Source of the DNA: Sialis fuliginosa
Lineage: Eukaryota > Arthropoda > Insecta > Megaloptera > Sialidae
Length of the DNA: 64,000 bases
Direction: 5' to 3'
Assembly: GCA_961205875.1 (NCBI GenBank)
Contig: OY540814.1
Location: 14,614,993-14,678,992 of the forward strand
Part shown: positions 35,005 through 47,584 of the stretch, in pieces
Layout: every line of letters starts with the position of its first letter
Numbering within the stretch: position 1 is the first letter of the stretch
Made by a program: the position numbers and the translations under genes
Notes under the pieces: generated by a model
What the model was told of the DNA's origin: nothing
Databases searched by the model: none
What the model saw: only the letters and a program-made list of their open reading frames with translations

Positions 35005-35110
35005 ATACAATTATCCCGTTCCGTTTTTGTCTACGTTCCCGATGGCGTTTCTGCCAAGGCTCCGACGGTCATGGACACATTGAAACTGGTAATTGTGACG
35101 ACCAAATTGT
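35005..35110. promoter_or_regulatory. Short higher-G+C island
   Basis: CCGTTCCGTTTTTGTCTACG, TTCCCGATGGCGTTTCTGCC and GGCTCCGACGGTCATGGAC in AT-rich surroundings. No ORF of note. Confidence 0.25.
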
Positions 35111-35829
35111 GATTATAGAGAATTTATTTTTGAAAAAAACAACTTGTTTTGATTTTACGGCTCGTTTTAATTAAAATGCATTCTATTTAATTAATTGTTT
35201 TGTTTGTTTGTTCGAAGCTTTGAAATTTAATTGATACGAATTTGTTTGTAAATGTATACTTTATATATACTAAAATAACTGGTACTAAAATAGCATTTTT
35301 TTATTTGAATGTTTATATTTATAATAGAAATAAAGCAATACATTAAAAATTTAAATGGATATCCATAATTCTAACAACTTTATGGGTTTCTGTTATAATC
35401 CTTAAAAGTCAAAATTTCAACAATCAATCATGATAAAGCATTTAGTTAAAAAATATTTAAAAAACATTATTTACCGTTCAAAATTTCAAGATTACTAAAC
35501 AAACAGTTCGGTGCAGTGGAGATTGAGTTCCCCTTTAAATAAATCACAGTTTCTCCAACGTAATTATGTAGACCCACACATTGTTCTAGTCAAAGACAGT
35601 TGATACTCGTATAATGTGTATTTATGTTTATATTTGTGACATCCAATATGCGGTTTCTTAGAAACAGTGTATCCCATTATAAAATACTATTGTTAAAGTA
35701 ACATGATATGTTAAGTGCAGTACATATTATTATCTAATTAACAGTAATTTTATTTCTAAGTAATCAGTGTATTATTCGTGCAGAAAGAGTATTGGAAATA
35801 GTTTAAAATTATTGTCCGATATTTTCGAA

Positions 35830-35860
35830 GTCAGGCTCTTTATAACGAGGTTTTACTGTA
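35830..35860. mobile_element. Solo pogo-like terminus
   Basis: TATAACGAGGTTTTACTG followed by TA, that is the complement of CAGTAAAACCTCGTTATA, the classic form of a pogo/Tigger right end. No matching left end was identified upstream. Confidence 0.5.
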
Positions 35861-35894
35861 TTGATTGATGTTAGATTTAATAACATAAGCTTAC

Positions 35895-36732
35895 AAAAAA
35901 TGGTCTTGTATTCTTTACCGGACTATAAAAAAGCTTGTTGACCTCAAAAATATTTTGATATCGTCAAAGAATTACAAAATAAAAGAAAATTGATATCAAT
36001 TTAGAGAGCTTTCACGGGCTGTGATACTTTTTTGGTACTCAATTTTATGAATGACTTTTGTAGATCTGACTTGCTTTTTTGTATCGCTGTACGACTATTT
36101 TGACTGAGTAATTTCATCAAAATAAAAATCACATATTTAATTTTAATGTCCGGTATTATAAAGGAGCTAGCAAAGTGTGACCGTAAAGGCTGTTTTTTAG
36201 TCTAATTTTTGGACCTCGCTAGCGACCTGGGGAAGAAATATAAAAATATGTTACGTATACCAAATTACTCGTCATTGTGAGCATCGTTTTTCGTTTTTTG
36301 AAAATTTTAAAAAATTACCCCTATTCAGGTGTTGAAAAAATTCCAAAAAATTAAAAATTCAAAAATACCACTAATTATAAAATCATTTATCATTTATTTT
36401 TACTAGCTCGTTTATAAAACCGGACATAAACGTCTCTAACTAGGGAACAGATGATCGTAAAAAAAGTTGAAAGTCTTATCTTCATAACTTGGTTAAAAAT
36501 GTTCGCACAGTTGCAAAAGTAAAATAAAGAGGAAAATCTGATCTACAAAACCCATTCATTAGATTTGATAAAATTTAGCACGGGCCGTGAAAACTTTCAA
36601 AATTCATATAAATTTTCAAATTTGTTTGTGACTTTTTTGACGATAGCGGGTGGTTCACGAGTTTTTTATTGTCAAATCTGTTTTTAGCACCGAAAATTCG
36701 AAAGAAAAAAATGAGTACAAGACCATTTTTTT
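35895..36732. mobile_element. Family A foldback element, 838 bp
   Basis: The left arm starts AAAAAATGGTCTTGTATTC; the right arm ends GAGTACAAGACCATTTTTTT. Inner landmarks pair in inverted order: ATATCGTCAAAG against TTTGACGATAGC, GAGCTTTCACGGGC against GGGCCGTGAAAACTTTC, TTTTGTAGATCTGA against TCAGATTTTCC/GATCTACAAAAC, and TGTCCGGTATTATAAAGGAG against CTCGTTTATAAAACCGGACA. Arms are about 330 bp with moderate divergence, around a loop of about 170 bp. No ORF. Class not assigned. Confidence 0.8.
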
Positions 36733-36894
36733 ATTAGAGAACTCTAAAAACAAAACGTTAGATGCAAAATGACTAAGATCAAAGAATTTCTTCAAGATCA
36801 GTTTCTATAGATTTATATACATAACATTAAGCTTTTGTATCTACACAATAACGTATGTATTAACACATACGGTATATCTCAGAGTGTGTGTATT

Positions 36895-37055
36895 TATCAG
36901 CGCTAACTCCCACTATCTGCGCACTAATTGTCTGTTAAAACGAGCTGAAATATTCGCGGACAATGACACAAACACTAGCCCCTTTGCGCTAAAATAATAA
37001 CCGGCTAAACAGAGAGATACTATAATTAAGATCCTCTACGGAAAGGTCGTGTTTA
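36895..37055. promoter_or_regulatory. Higher-G+C island, enhancer candidate
   Basis: Unique sequence with CAGCGCTAACTCCCACTATC, TGCGCACTAATTGTCTG and AATATTCGCGGACAATGACA, homeodomain-type CTAATTG and AACCGGCT words. No ORF. Confidence 0.3.
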
Positions 37056-38394
37056 AATGGTAAGAGCTATTAATTCTAGTATGACATTGTATAGCTTACA
37101 GTAAATAGTATAGTTGATAATGTGTGCCATATATATGAATATGAAAGGGGGCGTCTATGTATTATAAACGTACGTATTGTCTTTATGTAGAAGAAAACAG
37201 TGGCTTTCGTTCAAGAATAATTGTATTATAAATACGGCTTGGATATTATTACACACTCGTAGAAAATTCAATCTGTTTCATGTGGAGCTTAATTGATTTT
37301 TGGTTTCAAACAAGAAAATAAGACCACAGTTGATAGTAATAAGAAAATATTTCGTCATTTTGACTCTAGTTTGGTGAAGCCGCATGCATGCCTCTAGTAT
37401 ATATAATTCATTTCGATAATTCTTTGTTCTGAAAGAAAAGGAAGTATTGTAATACCGTCGAAAAATTTTGTCCGAGATAAGAGCAAATTCTGATTGTACT
37501 ACCTTCAAAACTTAAAGAAAAATTGATTTCTGCATGGCGGCTATGCGTATGTGTGTCTGTGTATCTGGATGTAAAATTTTATTTCGTTTACAATAAGTAC
37601 TGTAAAAATGCACCGATCTCATTTATTTTTGGAGAAAATGTTTGTCTCAGTGAGTACTCAAGACCTATTAATTTTGGTGCTAATCGGATTAGGGATTTTG
37701 GAAATATTTGAAATTTTGTAATTTTTATCGTCTAAAAAGTGAACGTTGCGAGTATTATCTCACTAATTTTGATAAGACTTGGTACATTTGTAGTTCAATT
37801 GAACTTAAGGGACATTTTTTATTTGTACGTGCCTAAACAGCTATTGAAGGGCTGAAAACCACTCAAAATTTGAATTTTAAATACTGTGATGTTGCCTTGG
37901 AAACAAATGCAACTAAATTCAATCAAATTAGTTATTCTACGAATTTTTATTATGTTTTTGACATTAGGGCATTCGAAAACTAATATTTATAATACAAAGG
38001 TGAGTTTTATTTCTGACAAATCCCACTGAAATTTTTCATATAATAAATTTTTTTTATAAAGATATTAAATAACATGGAAGTCATGTATGGTTCTCCTTAT
38101 CGATATTAAAATTTATATCTACTTAACTGTTTGTTCCTACTTACACGAACACTACAGAATTGATTTTGGTGATATTACTATAAGACTATATGAAAATTAA
38201 TATTTAAATTAGGACAGGTTCGTATTAAGTACAATTTACTATTGAATTTCAAAAAAAATTAAAGGTAAATGCGTTGTAATTACATGAAATATATAGTCAG
38301 GCACGTATTCAAAAAATATTATGTACAATTAACTTTTCTAATTAAATGTACAAAGAAGAAAATTATTTGATTTCGAAACTGCAGGGAATATAAA
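37056..38394. other. AT-rich DNA, nothing recognised
   Basis: Small frames at 37278-37711 on opposite strands look fortuitous. ACTACAGAATTGATTTTGG near 38149 is a weak TE-like word. Confidence 0.4.
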
Positions 38395-38645
38395 TCAGAA
38401 CATAGCTCCGCGCGGCCGCCACTGTTTCCATATAGCTCCAGCTCATTAGAACACTCAATAAACAGTGCTGATGAGATTTCTACTTCTCGTTTTGTAACAT
38501 CTCTTCCGGAATGTCGATAGACACAGTCTGCGGCTACACTGGAAATATTAATGACGTTTTTATGTCGTTCTGTTTTTATAGTTCGGTTCTGGAACGTGTG
38601 GGAAGTCTACTGTTGAATGTTTTATACCCTGTATAATACAGCGGA
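38395..38645. promoter_or_regulatory. Higher-G+C island, enhancer candidate
   Basis: Starts AGCTCCGCGCGGCCGCCACT, continues with CATATAGCTCCAGCTCATTA and GGAATGTCGATAGACACAGT. No repeat partner and no long frame. Confidence 0.3.
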
Positions 38646-39610
38646 AAATAAATACAAGAGTTTTATTAATTTTATATGTTTGCCCGTACGTTTTTCAATT
38701 AGAAAGAAAAAGTTATGTACTTTTAATTAGACTGCTGTTAATTGTACGCTATGTTTGTGTTGCGTGTGCTTTAATTTTAGTGTGAAATTATGTACGAAAT
38801 TGAATGGGTAAATAGTTATTCTTTTTCTGTCAAAGAGAATTATGTTTTATTTATATACATTAAAGAAGGAAATTTTTATAAAAACATATTATATTAGAGT
38901 GGATAAAAATAGATTTTACAAATAAATAAAAAGCAATAGTTAATCGTTATTTCTATTAAACGGTCCAAAATATTGTTCAAATAAATAAAATTTTAAAAAA
39001 TATTACGTAATTGCAATCAATTTTAAAATTTTAATTAATTTAATGGTTTGAGGGGTATAATAATAGTGTGCATTTTATGGCCTATTATTTAATATTATTT
39101 TCAATATCTACTCACCGATCTTTCAATTCCATTCCCGATATTAGGTACCTCAAATATTTATTCAGTAATATTATATATTTACAAATTATAATTCCAATAC
39201 AAATACACTGATGTTATGATTTCCATGTAAATATTTGTACTATTTTGTCAAATAAATTCATTAGGTATACCACAAACAAATAAAATACTGTTAAACAACA
39301 GATTTTAGGGTCGAAATGAATTGTTAAGTTGGTACCTGATTGCAGGTATTCATTGTAATTATCTAATTTCAATTGTATGTTTATCTAGTTTAAATTATAT
39401 TACGTAATTAACTGGTTAAATCTATTAATTAATTATAAGTAATCAATTTGCAGTTTATTAAATGTGTCGATAAAAGCCGAGGCTGGTTTTATGAATATTA
39501 AGTGAATTCTATTTTTAATGTTAGTTTATTTTATCGATTGAATACCTTTTAAAATTATTTATTGTATGTAAAAATCAATAATAATTTTTAATATTTATTT
39601 GTTAAACTCA
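38646..39610. other. AT-rich DNA, nothing recognised
   Basis: TA/TAAT-rich with no structure that I could pair. Confidence 0.4.
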
Positions 39611-39616
39611 TTATAG

Positions 39617-39812
39617 CAGGGGTGCCCAATAAGTCGATCGCGACGAATTTTAAATAAGAATTATATATTAAAAAAACAAAACATTTTGTGTAAATCTTTT
39701 TAGGGTTCTGTCGAAATGGAAACTCTATTAGTAAAGCCTTTTTGTCCGTCCGTCTGTCCGCAGCATAACTCAAAAACTACTGAACCGATTGAGTTGAAAT
39801 TTGATATATATA
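39617..39812 (+). repeat. hAT-like solo end plus GTCCGTCCGTCTGTCC cassette
   Basis: CAGGGGTGCCCAATAAGTCG at 39617 has the form of a hAT terminus (CAGGGGT...CCAA). Then follow AGGGTTCTGTCGAAATGGAA, GTCCGTCCGTCTGTCCGC and CTGAACCGATTGAGTTG, a cassette seen again in part at 51468-51540 and 62255-62340. These are fragments of different TEs. Confidence 0.5.
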
Positions 39813-40133
39813 GTATTAATTCTTGAAAAAACATGAATATTCTTGAAAAACTTTATTTGCACAAGTGGAGTATCAAAATGCGCGCATTGTTGAGGTGATT
39901 TAAAAAAATATACACATATAATATCTTGAAAAGATTATTTGTCCACATAGTACAGTAAAAATTGTGCAAAATTTAAAAGAAATCATTTCTACGCTTGTAA
40001 CTAATTGGGAGCATAGAGGAAAACTGTGCCATTGCATCGTTTTATTCATATCGGTAAACAACTATTGTTACAACCCGTAGAATGTATATTTTGCTGACTT
40101 TTTTTTATATCTTCACAGTTAGTATAATAATGA

Positions 40134-40154
40134 CCGGGGGTGGGGTGGGGTGGT
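40134..40154 (+). repeat. G-run tandem, possible G-quadruplex
   Basis: GGGGGTGGGGTGGGGTGG: runs of five, four, four and two G separated by single T. Could fold as a two-layer quadruplex on the plus strand. Confidence 0.5.
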
Positions 40155-40599
40155 CTGTCAGGACTTTAACCTGAAGACCTAGAACTAGGTGAGTTTAGCG
40201 TGGCGAGCCGATAAGGTTTTTTAATCGTTAAATTAATTTATTAATAATTTACTTAACGTAAGGGTGCCTCCGATAGGATGTAGAGGCCAAAACTATAATA
40301 AACTAAATATTAAAAAAATTTGAAATGCTTGAAAATTTTTCCAGAAATAAATGATAAATTTTCAATTACGTTTAAGAAGTACTATGCAAAATAAAATTAC
40401 ATTTTTTCAAATTTCGGTACAATTGTGTAATGTATATGTTTCCAATAAAACATTCTCCGTGTAGATAACAACCATGTACTAGAATCTTTAAACGACCTAT
40501 AGTTTAAGTAGCACTGTTATAAAATATAACACAAACATTATATTTCAATTACATTTAAATAGCAACACCCCCATACATATAACTGTTTAATGAAGTAGA

Positions 40600-40830
40600 T
40601 TCAAAAATACCGCGCGCCCTCGTCAGCCACGTAGGGCAGATAAAAGCATTCCTGTGTTCGACAGTGTAACACATATGATGATCACGTGATGAAAACTATT
40701 TAGCGGATATTCAAGCACAGTTTCAAAGTTTTACTAGCTTTCTATGACTACTTTATGCGGACCGGGGCTCGAGATAAACGATAATTACTATAACTTCATT
40801 GCCTTTGGAATAGTTTCGTTTTATGATTGC
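40600..40830. promoter_or_regulatory. Higher-G+C island, enhancer candidate
   Basis: ATACCGCGCGCCCTCGTCAG, GATGATCACGTGATGAAAAC (palindromic ATCACGTGAT, E-box/bHLH-type) and TGCGGACCGGGGCTCGAG. No ORF, no partner. Confidence 0.35.
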
Positions 40831-40964
40831 AGTTTAATCAATGTTTGAATAGTTGACACAGTTTTAGCTGTACATGCTTATACATTATATGTATATGTTA
40901 TCTTGTACTTACTACATGAGTCTAATGTGATATATGGTTTCGTATTCTTATGTATGTATGTTAG

Positions 40965-41075
40965 GGTGGTGAAAACGAATTTGACAATAAAAATGCTCGT
41001 TAACCCTAAAAAAAACAATTTATAATGGCATTTTACATCTAGTTGAATTTTTTAGCTTGTTTCTTTTAAAAATAT
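40965..41075 (+). repeat. Dispersed repeat family A, short fragment
   Basis: AGGGTGGTGAAAACGAATTT then GACAATAAAAATGCTCGT and AACCCTAAAAAAAAC match the first module at 205-250 and the complement of 36650-36700. Confidence 0.55.
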
Positions 41076-41244
41076 AAAATAAATCTTATTGTTTAATAAA
41101 ATTGGGATCCACAAGTACTGTATATCCAGAAACCAAAAATGATTATATCTAAATTGCACATATATAGATACCAAAATTGACTCAAAGTATCTAAAAAAGC
41201 TTGATTTTAAAATTGAATATGAATAGATTTTAGTTATATATTTA

Positions 41245-42205
41245 AACTAGCTGCTACCCGCGACTTCGCTCGCGTGGATTTCGAAACCCTTCATATGTGA
41301 CAGGGGGTAAAATATTAAATTTATCTTATTTTTAGTTTTCTTCAATTATACAAAATCGTAAATGTCTCGGCTCCTATGCGAGATAGAGGGGTTTTTCCGC
41401 CTTAAAACCCCCGCCCCCGTGGTATTTTTCCCGCTGGATCGAATAAAACCACTTACAACCCTTCATATGTAACGGGTAAAATATTAATTACTAAAAAAAA
41501 TTAAAAATTTTCCTCCCCCTTTCAATTACTTAGAGGTTGAATTTTCGAGATACGAAATAGCCTTAATCCGTCCTCGGGATGTAAGCCATCTCACTGCCAA
41601 ATTTCATCAAAATCGGTAAAGCAGTTTAGTCGTGAACAGGTAACAAATAGACAGACTGAGAGATACACTTTCGCATTTATAATATAAGTCGCGACTCCTA
41701 TGTAAGATAAGGGGTTGTTTTGTCCCCCTAATAATCCCTCTTCCGTAGTATTTTTGCCCGCCAGATCGAATGTAATCAATTACAACTCTTCATATGTGAC
41801 AGGGGGTAAAATATTAAATTTTTCTTATTTTTAGTTTTCTTTCATTATACAAAATCGTAAATATCTCGGCTCCTATGCGAGATAGAGGGTTGTTTTGCCC
41901 CCTAAAACCTACGCCCCCGTGGTATTTTTCCCGCCGGATCGAATAAAACCACTTACAACCCTTCATATGTATCGGGGGGTAAAATAATAATTACTAAAAA
42001 AAATTAAAAAATTTCTACCCCCTTGCAATTTCTTAGGGGTTGAATTTTTAAGATACGAAATAGCCTATGTCCGTCCTCGGGATGCAAGCTATCTCACTGC
42101 CAAATTTCATCAAAATCGGTAAAGCGGTTTAGCCGTGAAAAGGTAACAAACAGAAAACAGACAGACAAACACACTTTCGCATTTATAATATTAGTATGGA
42201 TATCG
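41245..42205 (+). mobile_element. Reduplicated TE cassette (499-bp unit)
   Basis: Head ACTAGCTGCTACCCGCGACT then TCGCTCGCGTGGA. The body CTTCATATGTGACAGGGGGT through TTATAATAT occurs twice, at 41292 and 41791 (offset 499). Within each unit CTTCATATGT...GGGTAAAATA recurs about 168 bp apart, so that block is present four times (41291, 41460, 41789, 41958). The tail is AATCGGTAAAGC(A/G)GTTTAG...CACTTTCGCATTTATAATAT. The module is common in insect genomes; whether it belongs to a Helitron or to a LINE 3' region I cannot say. Confidence 0.85.
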
Positions 42206-42275
42206 TAAAATGTCCAAATATTACTTTACTTAATATTTTATTAACTAATTAAAATTTGAACAATAAAACTTAAAT

Positions 42276-42350
42276 TTTTCGAAAAATTGTTCATTCGAAG
42301 AATTTTGATTTGAAAAATTGTGATTCGAAAAATTGTGTTTCGAAAAATTT
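42276..42350 (+). repeat. 15-bp minisatellite, TTCGAAAAATTGTGA type
   Basis: About five head-to-tail units of TTCGAAAAATTGTGA with variants. On the minus strand the 15-bp period gives a five-residue repeat (NFSNH/NFSNQ) in a 64-codon frame, which is a by-product of the repeat. Confidence 0.75.
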
Positions 42351-43340
42351 ACACCAAACCTAATAATTAATTTCGATATTTTACCTTTCATAGAAGTGAA
42401 ATGTTTCTTCATATTTAAATTTTCAATCAATATAGGCATTTCAAAATATTTAATTGTTAATATGTGTCAAAAATCATTTAATTGTTCGACAAAATATTTT
42501 AAAGAGACATAATCATAGTAACCTAAATTAATAAAATAAAATATTGAAACCGTAAATTATAAAATTCCGTATTCCATGGCTAGGTACTATGTTTTTATAT
42601 ACCTAAATTATAACATACCTGGTTAAATTATTTCTATATCGTCCCCTCCAAGGCAAAGTATCGTAAGATACACTTTTTGCGAAATTGAGTTATCGATTCT
42701 AAAAATCTCATATATAAGCGACAAAATTCTCTTTTCCGCTAAAAAATCTGTTAAAACTTTTATCGTATTCCTCCAGACAATGTATTCTAAGCACCGATAT
42801 CTGTTTTATGAAATATCGTAACCAACAATAATATAGTATCGTAACCAGTGACGTAGCTAGCCCTGAGTGGATCCTGACTGGCCTATATGGTAGGTACTTT
42901 CCCGCGACGGAATAATATAGTGCTGTGACGGAGTGCTTTCTTATTTATTCATTAGAGCTGGGCTTTTATCAATTTTAATTTTATTAATTTTAAGATATTT
43001 TAGAAAAATCGTACCTGTTAAAACTTTATTGCACAAACTAAATATGGTTTATCTATGAGGTTTTTTCAATATATTTTTTACCCTCAATAACTCAATTTGG
43101 TTGATATTGAAGTATGATGTAGAACAGTGCTTCCTAAACTTTTCCTACGACAGAACACTTCACAAATCCTGAAATTTTAATGGAACGTCTTGGTTATTTT
43201 GTAAGTAATATATAAAATAAGGAAAAAAGTAAATTTAAATCAGTCAAGCATGTTTGAACTTCTCGCAGCATTTAAAAACATTGAATATTAACTTTGATAT
43301 TTTTTACGCTTAAACTGATAAGACATACGTTATATATCGT
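42351..43340. other. AT-rich DNA, nothing recognised
   Basis: A small G+C patch at 42850-42945 (CGACGGAATAATATAGTGCT); otherwise nothing. Confidence 0.4.
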
Positions 43341-43344
43341 AGTA

Positions 43345-43633
43345 CAGGTATTCCTCGACTTACAACCGAGATAGGTTTCTAAACATCGATCATAAATAGA
43401 ATAAGTTGTAAGTTAACACGTACAATATGTACATATTTTTGCTTTGGACGTTTTCCTTGATGTGAAGCGAATCACATTTTCTATACATAACAAACAGTTG
43501 CGGGTTCCCAAAAATATCTACATAAATAATAATAAATTACATTTTTGGGAAATTCCCGGAACTGTTTGTTTCATTTATGTAATATGTGCATGTAAGAAAG
43601 AGACAAAGACAATTATAAGTCGAGGATTACCTG
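43345..43633. mobile_element. Pogo/Tigger-like MITE
   Basis: Ends CAGGTATTCCTCGACTTACA (left) and the complement of CAGGTAATCCTCGACTTATA (right), each flanked by TA (43343-43344, 43634-43635). TIRs about 21 bp, one or two mismatches. 289 bp. The 86-codon frame inside is not a transposase. Confidence 0.8.
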
Positions 43634-43635
43634 TA

Positions 43636-45865
43636 TATTTGTTTACGATGCGTTTTCAACTCTTGTCGTATGAAAATATATTGCATACTAAATACATATT
43701 ATGACATTTGTTTCTGATATGACAACGACAAAAAATTATTTTATGACTTCTGGTACATGTATTGTATTACATCATGTACTTACATGATTTGAACATTTTA
43801 TGAATATTAAAAATAATTTCATTTTTGGTTTTTCTGCTCGTGTCTTTCAAAAATTCATCAATGTGTCTATATAAATACATTATTAGCTCTTGTAGTTACT
43901 CGTACACCCTTTGTACAATTAATTAATTAATTACAATCAAATATAGGTCTTGTCAATTGAATGAAGCTTTCGTAACAATTTGCAATAAATCAACATCTTG
44001 TTTTAATTTTGTAAATGTACATTTTAGGTTAGTACATTGGGTAAAGATGACAGATATACAGTTTCAAACAACAATTAAAATAATATCATTTAAAATTACA
44101 ATGTTAATTTGAAATTATATAAATTCTTCTGATATTTATGATTACAAATAAATATAATAAAATACCTATACCTATGAAAGTAAAAATATTGATAATTCAA
44201 TGACTTAAGATTTAAAAAATGTCATTATATACCTACTTAATTTTTATTTGTACCGGGAACACATATCTATCGCCGAATGTTGGTCGAATTGTGTCCGAAT
44301 GCTGTAATTGTTTGTCTTCAATTTTTTTGTCAAATTTAAATTATTTATTACATTAGAGTTGTGCATATTTTTTCGTTCGTTATGCTCTTTATATTTCTTT
44401 TTTGTTATATTTTATTGTTCACTTCAAAATTTTAAATGGCCACTGACATTTAAAATTTTTAAAAATAATCAATAAAATATAATGTATCCATAGTTACGAC
44501 ATTTGCAATTAATTTAGTAAATGCTTAAAGCGCATTATATGTAAACGTATTTTATTTATTTTCTCCTCTTTAACATATCTTTTTCAAAAATCAGACACGG
44601 GTTCATGGTTGTCAATTAACCAAAGTATTTAAAAAAAATTAAAAAAATCTAATATCGGTTTTCGTTTTGATACTTTTTTACATCAAAACTTTTTTTTTCC
44701 TTTTTTTTTCATTTTTTTTAAATCTGAAATTTGAACTTTACATTATATCACCCAAGGAATATAGAAAAAATAATAAAAAAATTCTAACTTTTTTTTTGAA
44801 AAATTGGGGGCCCCTTGTCACCCCATTTATGAACTTTTTCAAAAAAGGCCCACTAGTTGTTATTTTTTACCCCCAAGGAATGTATATACCAAATTTCAAG
44901 GTTCTCCGATGAGTGGAAATGGTCAAAAAAATGATTATCAGTCAGTCAGGGCACTTCGTTATATATAGTAGATTAATTTTATATTTCATAATTTTTTTTA
45001 AATTGGGCTATATTCAAGGCCGTTTATGATATCCGAAGCGTAAACAATTATTTTGCCCCCATTAAAAAATTTTTTTTATCCCTCTCCCCCCCCCTAAAAA
45101 AGAAAATAATTAACAGTGAGAGCTTATTTAATCTAATTTCCTTAATAAATAATTTGGAAACATCCTTCACGAGGCATAAGTACTGCTCTGTATATATGTT
45201 TAAGATACAATCATTATATTATATAGGGTAATTCTGCTAAGTTATTATATTGAAATGCAATATCATATACTGTCTGGAAGTTATTTTTAAATTATCATCT
45301 GCATTCTGCATATAAAATTTTTAAAAAATAATTTTTAATATTGATATTAAGAATATTATAAAAGAAAAATCAAATGTAGGTCTAAAAATAAGACACAGCA
45401 AGAGGTCTACATGTATGGGTACACACGTGTTAATAATTCTAGACGTAGAAATAACTTAAAAAACAAAATCAACTTGTGGAAGTTTAGAAACCGAACAAGT
45501 TTTAATGGTGTTTGTAATTAGTAATACAAAATTCATGCACGAATACATTAACTCACAAATAAAGTATTTAGTTACTTACTACTCGTATTTTCTTATTTAA
45601 AAGCAGTAATTGTAAAACAATTTACAGATTTGTTTATAAATAAATATACTATAAATATAAACTAACAAGAATTTTAATTATTCAGTGCTTTTAGAGCTTG
45701 AAGCATTATAAAAGAAAATATATAGAAATATATTTAATATAACCACGAAAAACAGTCATTGTAGTACTTATGAAATATTTTCGGTAGAATAATTAAAAAA
45801 TCTCGGCTTATAAACAGAAGTCAAGTATATGTATATATGTATGTAACTCTGTATAATGTATTTAA
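43636..45865. other. AT-rich DNA with TE fragments
   Basis: Around 44800-44960 are CCCCTTGTCACCCC, TTCAAGGTTCTCCGATGAG and GTCAGTCAGGGCACTTCG, words familiar from insect TE tails. No gene; the 81-codon Phe/Lys-rich frame at 44667-44912 is low-complexity. Confidence 0.4.
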
Positions 45866-46356
45866 AATATCTGCCTTGGGAACCAAGGGACTTTCTTATA
45901 CGTAATCCTAATAATGAATAGTGTACGTGATTCTTATTTTATTAAAACATTTCTGACAAACTAATTAGATAGAATAAAATGAATGGGACACAAACTATAC
46001 GTAATATTATTCTCTACATTATATATCAAATGTCTTTTTTTGAACGTAATTCTGAAAACGGATGTTTACTGTTGTCAATTTTCGAATTTTCGAATTATTT
46101 TTGAAATAATAAGAACATGTTTTAGGTAAAAAGTGTCGAGTATGTTATTATTTATAATTTTTTTCCTATACATTTTTATTCCAGCATTTATGATTTAGTC
46201 AGAAAGAATTTTTTTATATAATTATTTAGACTCACCGATACTGTTCACTCTCAGTATTACGTATAAGAAAGTCCCATGGTACCTATGGCAAACACGCACA
46301 CTGTTCAATCTTTGTAATACGTATAAGAAAGTTCCATGGCACTCATGGCAGATATT
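45866..46356. mobile_element. Inverted-repeat element with duplicated right arm
   Basis: Left arm AATATCTGCCTTGGGAACC...GGACTTTCTTATACGTAAT pairs with the right arm ATTACGTATAAGAAAGTCCC (46257) and again with GTATAAGAAAGTTCCATGG...GGCAGATATT (46321-46356). The right arm is therefore present twice in tandem (about 61-bp unit). A second, partly overlapping inverted pair, CGGATGTTTAC at 46059 and GTAAACATCCG at 46528, suggests nesting. No ORF. Confidence 0.7.
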
Positions 46357-47263
46357 TCTTCTCTGTTATGAACCATTTGAATTATAATAAATTTTTTTTT
46401 AAATTTGTTTTTTTTTTTTAAATGCATAGAACATAAATTATAGATATTGATATTACCTACAACTTTTTAATTTGACTATTTTTCTCTGTTTTGCACTGTT
46501 ATCGAAAAATTAAAAAATCGACGTAGGTAAACATCCGTATCCGGTTGAAAGATCGTTTTCAAAAATAGGATGATTTCTTTCTAGATAAAATCAACTTATT
46601 GCGACACATTTAGTGCCTCTGATCGTACAAGAAAATTTTTATATAAATCACCACTGTTTTAAGACTGCTGGTGTTTACTTACAACGCTCGCGAGAAACTG
46701 TAAAACACTTTAAGGGAACTGTCATATACGTTTGATACCCCATTCGAAAGTGCTTACTAGCTAACATTTATACAGTTATTTATTTTATAATACTGGACAT
46801 AATACCATAGAATTAGTTCAACTTATGTACATATATGGAAATCAGTATTACATTGATTTTCTAGTGTTTGACAAGTTGCATATAAACTGTCTACCATTTA
46901 CCAGATGAAACGAACCAAACGTAATTGTAATCATACTGAACATACTATAATACAAACAAAAAAGAATATAACTGCATTAATCAGTTTATAATCAGAGAAT
47001 GTCATTAGAATTATTTAATGGAAAGTATTAAATTGCAATGAAAACCCGTTCGAGTATTATTGGAACAATATTTTGTTAAAACGAATGCAGGTGTATACAA
47101 CTAATCCTGGATCATTTGGTTGATTTATTCATGCAGAGCTAGTGTGATTTCGAACGCACAGTCAATAGGAAAAAAGAGAAGATAATCGTCATGGTGGTAA
47201 ATGGGTTCAATAAATATTCCCGTATAGAAAATACCCGAGTCGAAATTTTCAATCAGCTTATAA

Positions 47264-47480
47264 TACTTGAAATCCTCGATTCTTTTGATGTTTTGCTTGC
47301 CGCTAGAAATTTAACCCCGTTTCGATACTCTAAATCATACAAGTAACACTATACGGATTAAACTGGAACTATGTAAAGCCCACATTGATACTTGAAATCT
47401 TACATTCTTATGAAGTTTGCTTGCTACTAGAAATTTAACTCCATTTCGATACTTTAAATCCTAAAAGGAGCATTTTACTG
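47264..47480 (+). repeat. 136-bp-offset subterminal direct repeat
   Basis: ACTTGAAATCCTCGATTCTT...GAAATTTAACCCCGTTTCGA at 47264 recurs as ACTTGAAATCTTACATTCTT...GAAATTTAACTCCATTTCGA at 47400, with moderate divergence. Confidence 0.8.
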
Positions 47481-47584
47481 ATTTTATTAATTAAAAAAAT
47501 TGTTTTGTGCTAGTTTGTCTACAAAGATATGCACTGCATCCCTTACTTTCATAGACACTGATCGTATTTTACTGCGTGAATTTG

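Noticed and set aside
42245..42439. 64-codon frame with NFSNH-type repeats
   Set aside because: Explained by the 15-bp minisatellite; not a gene.
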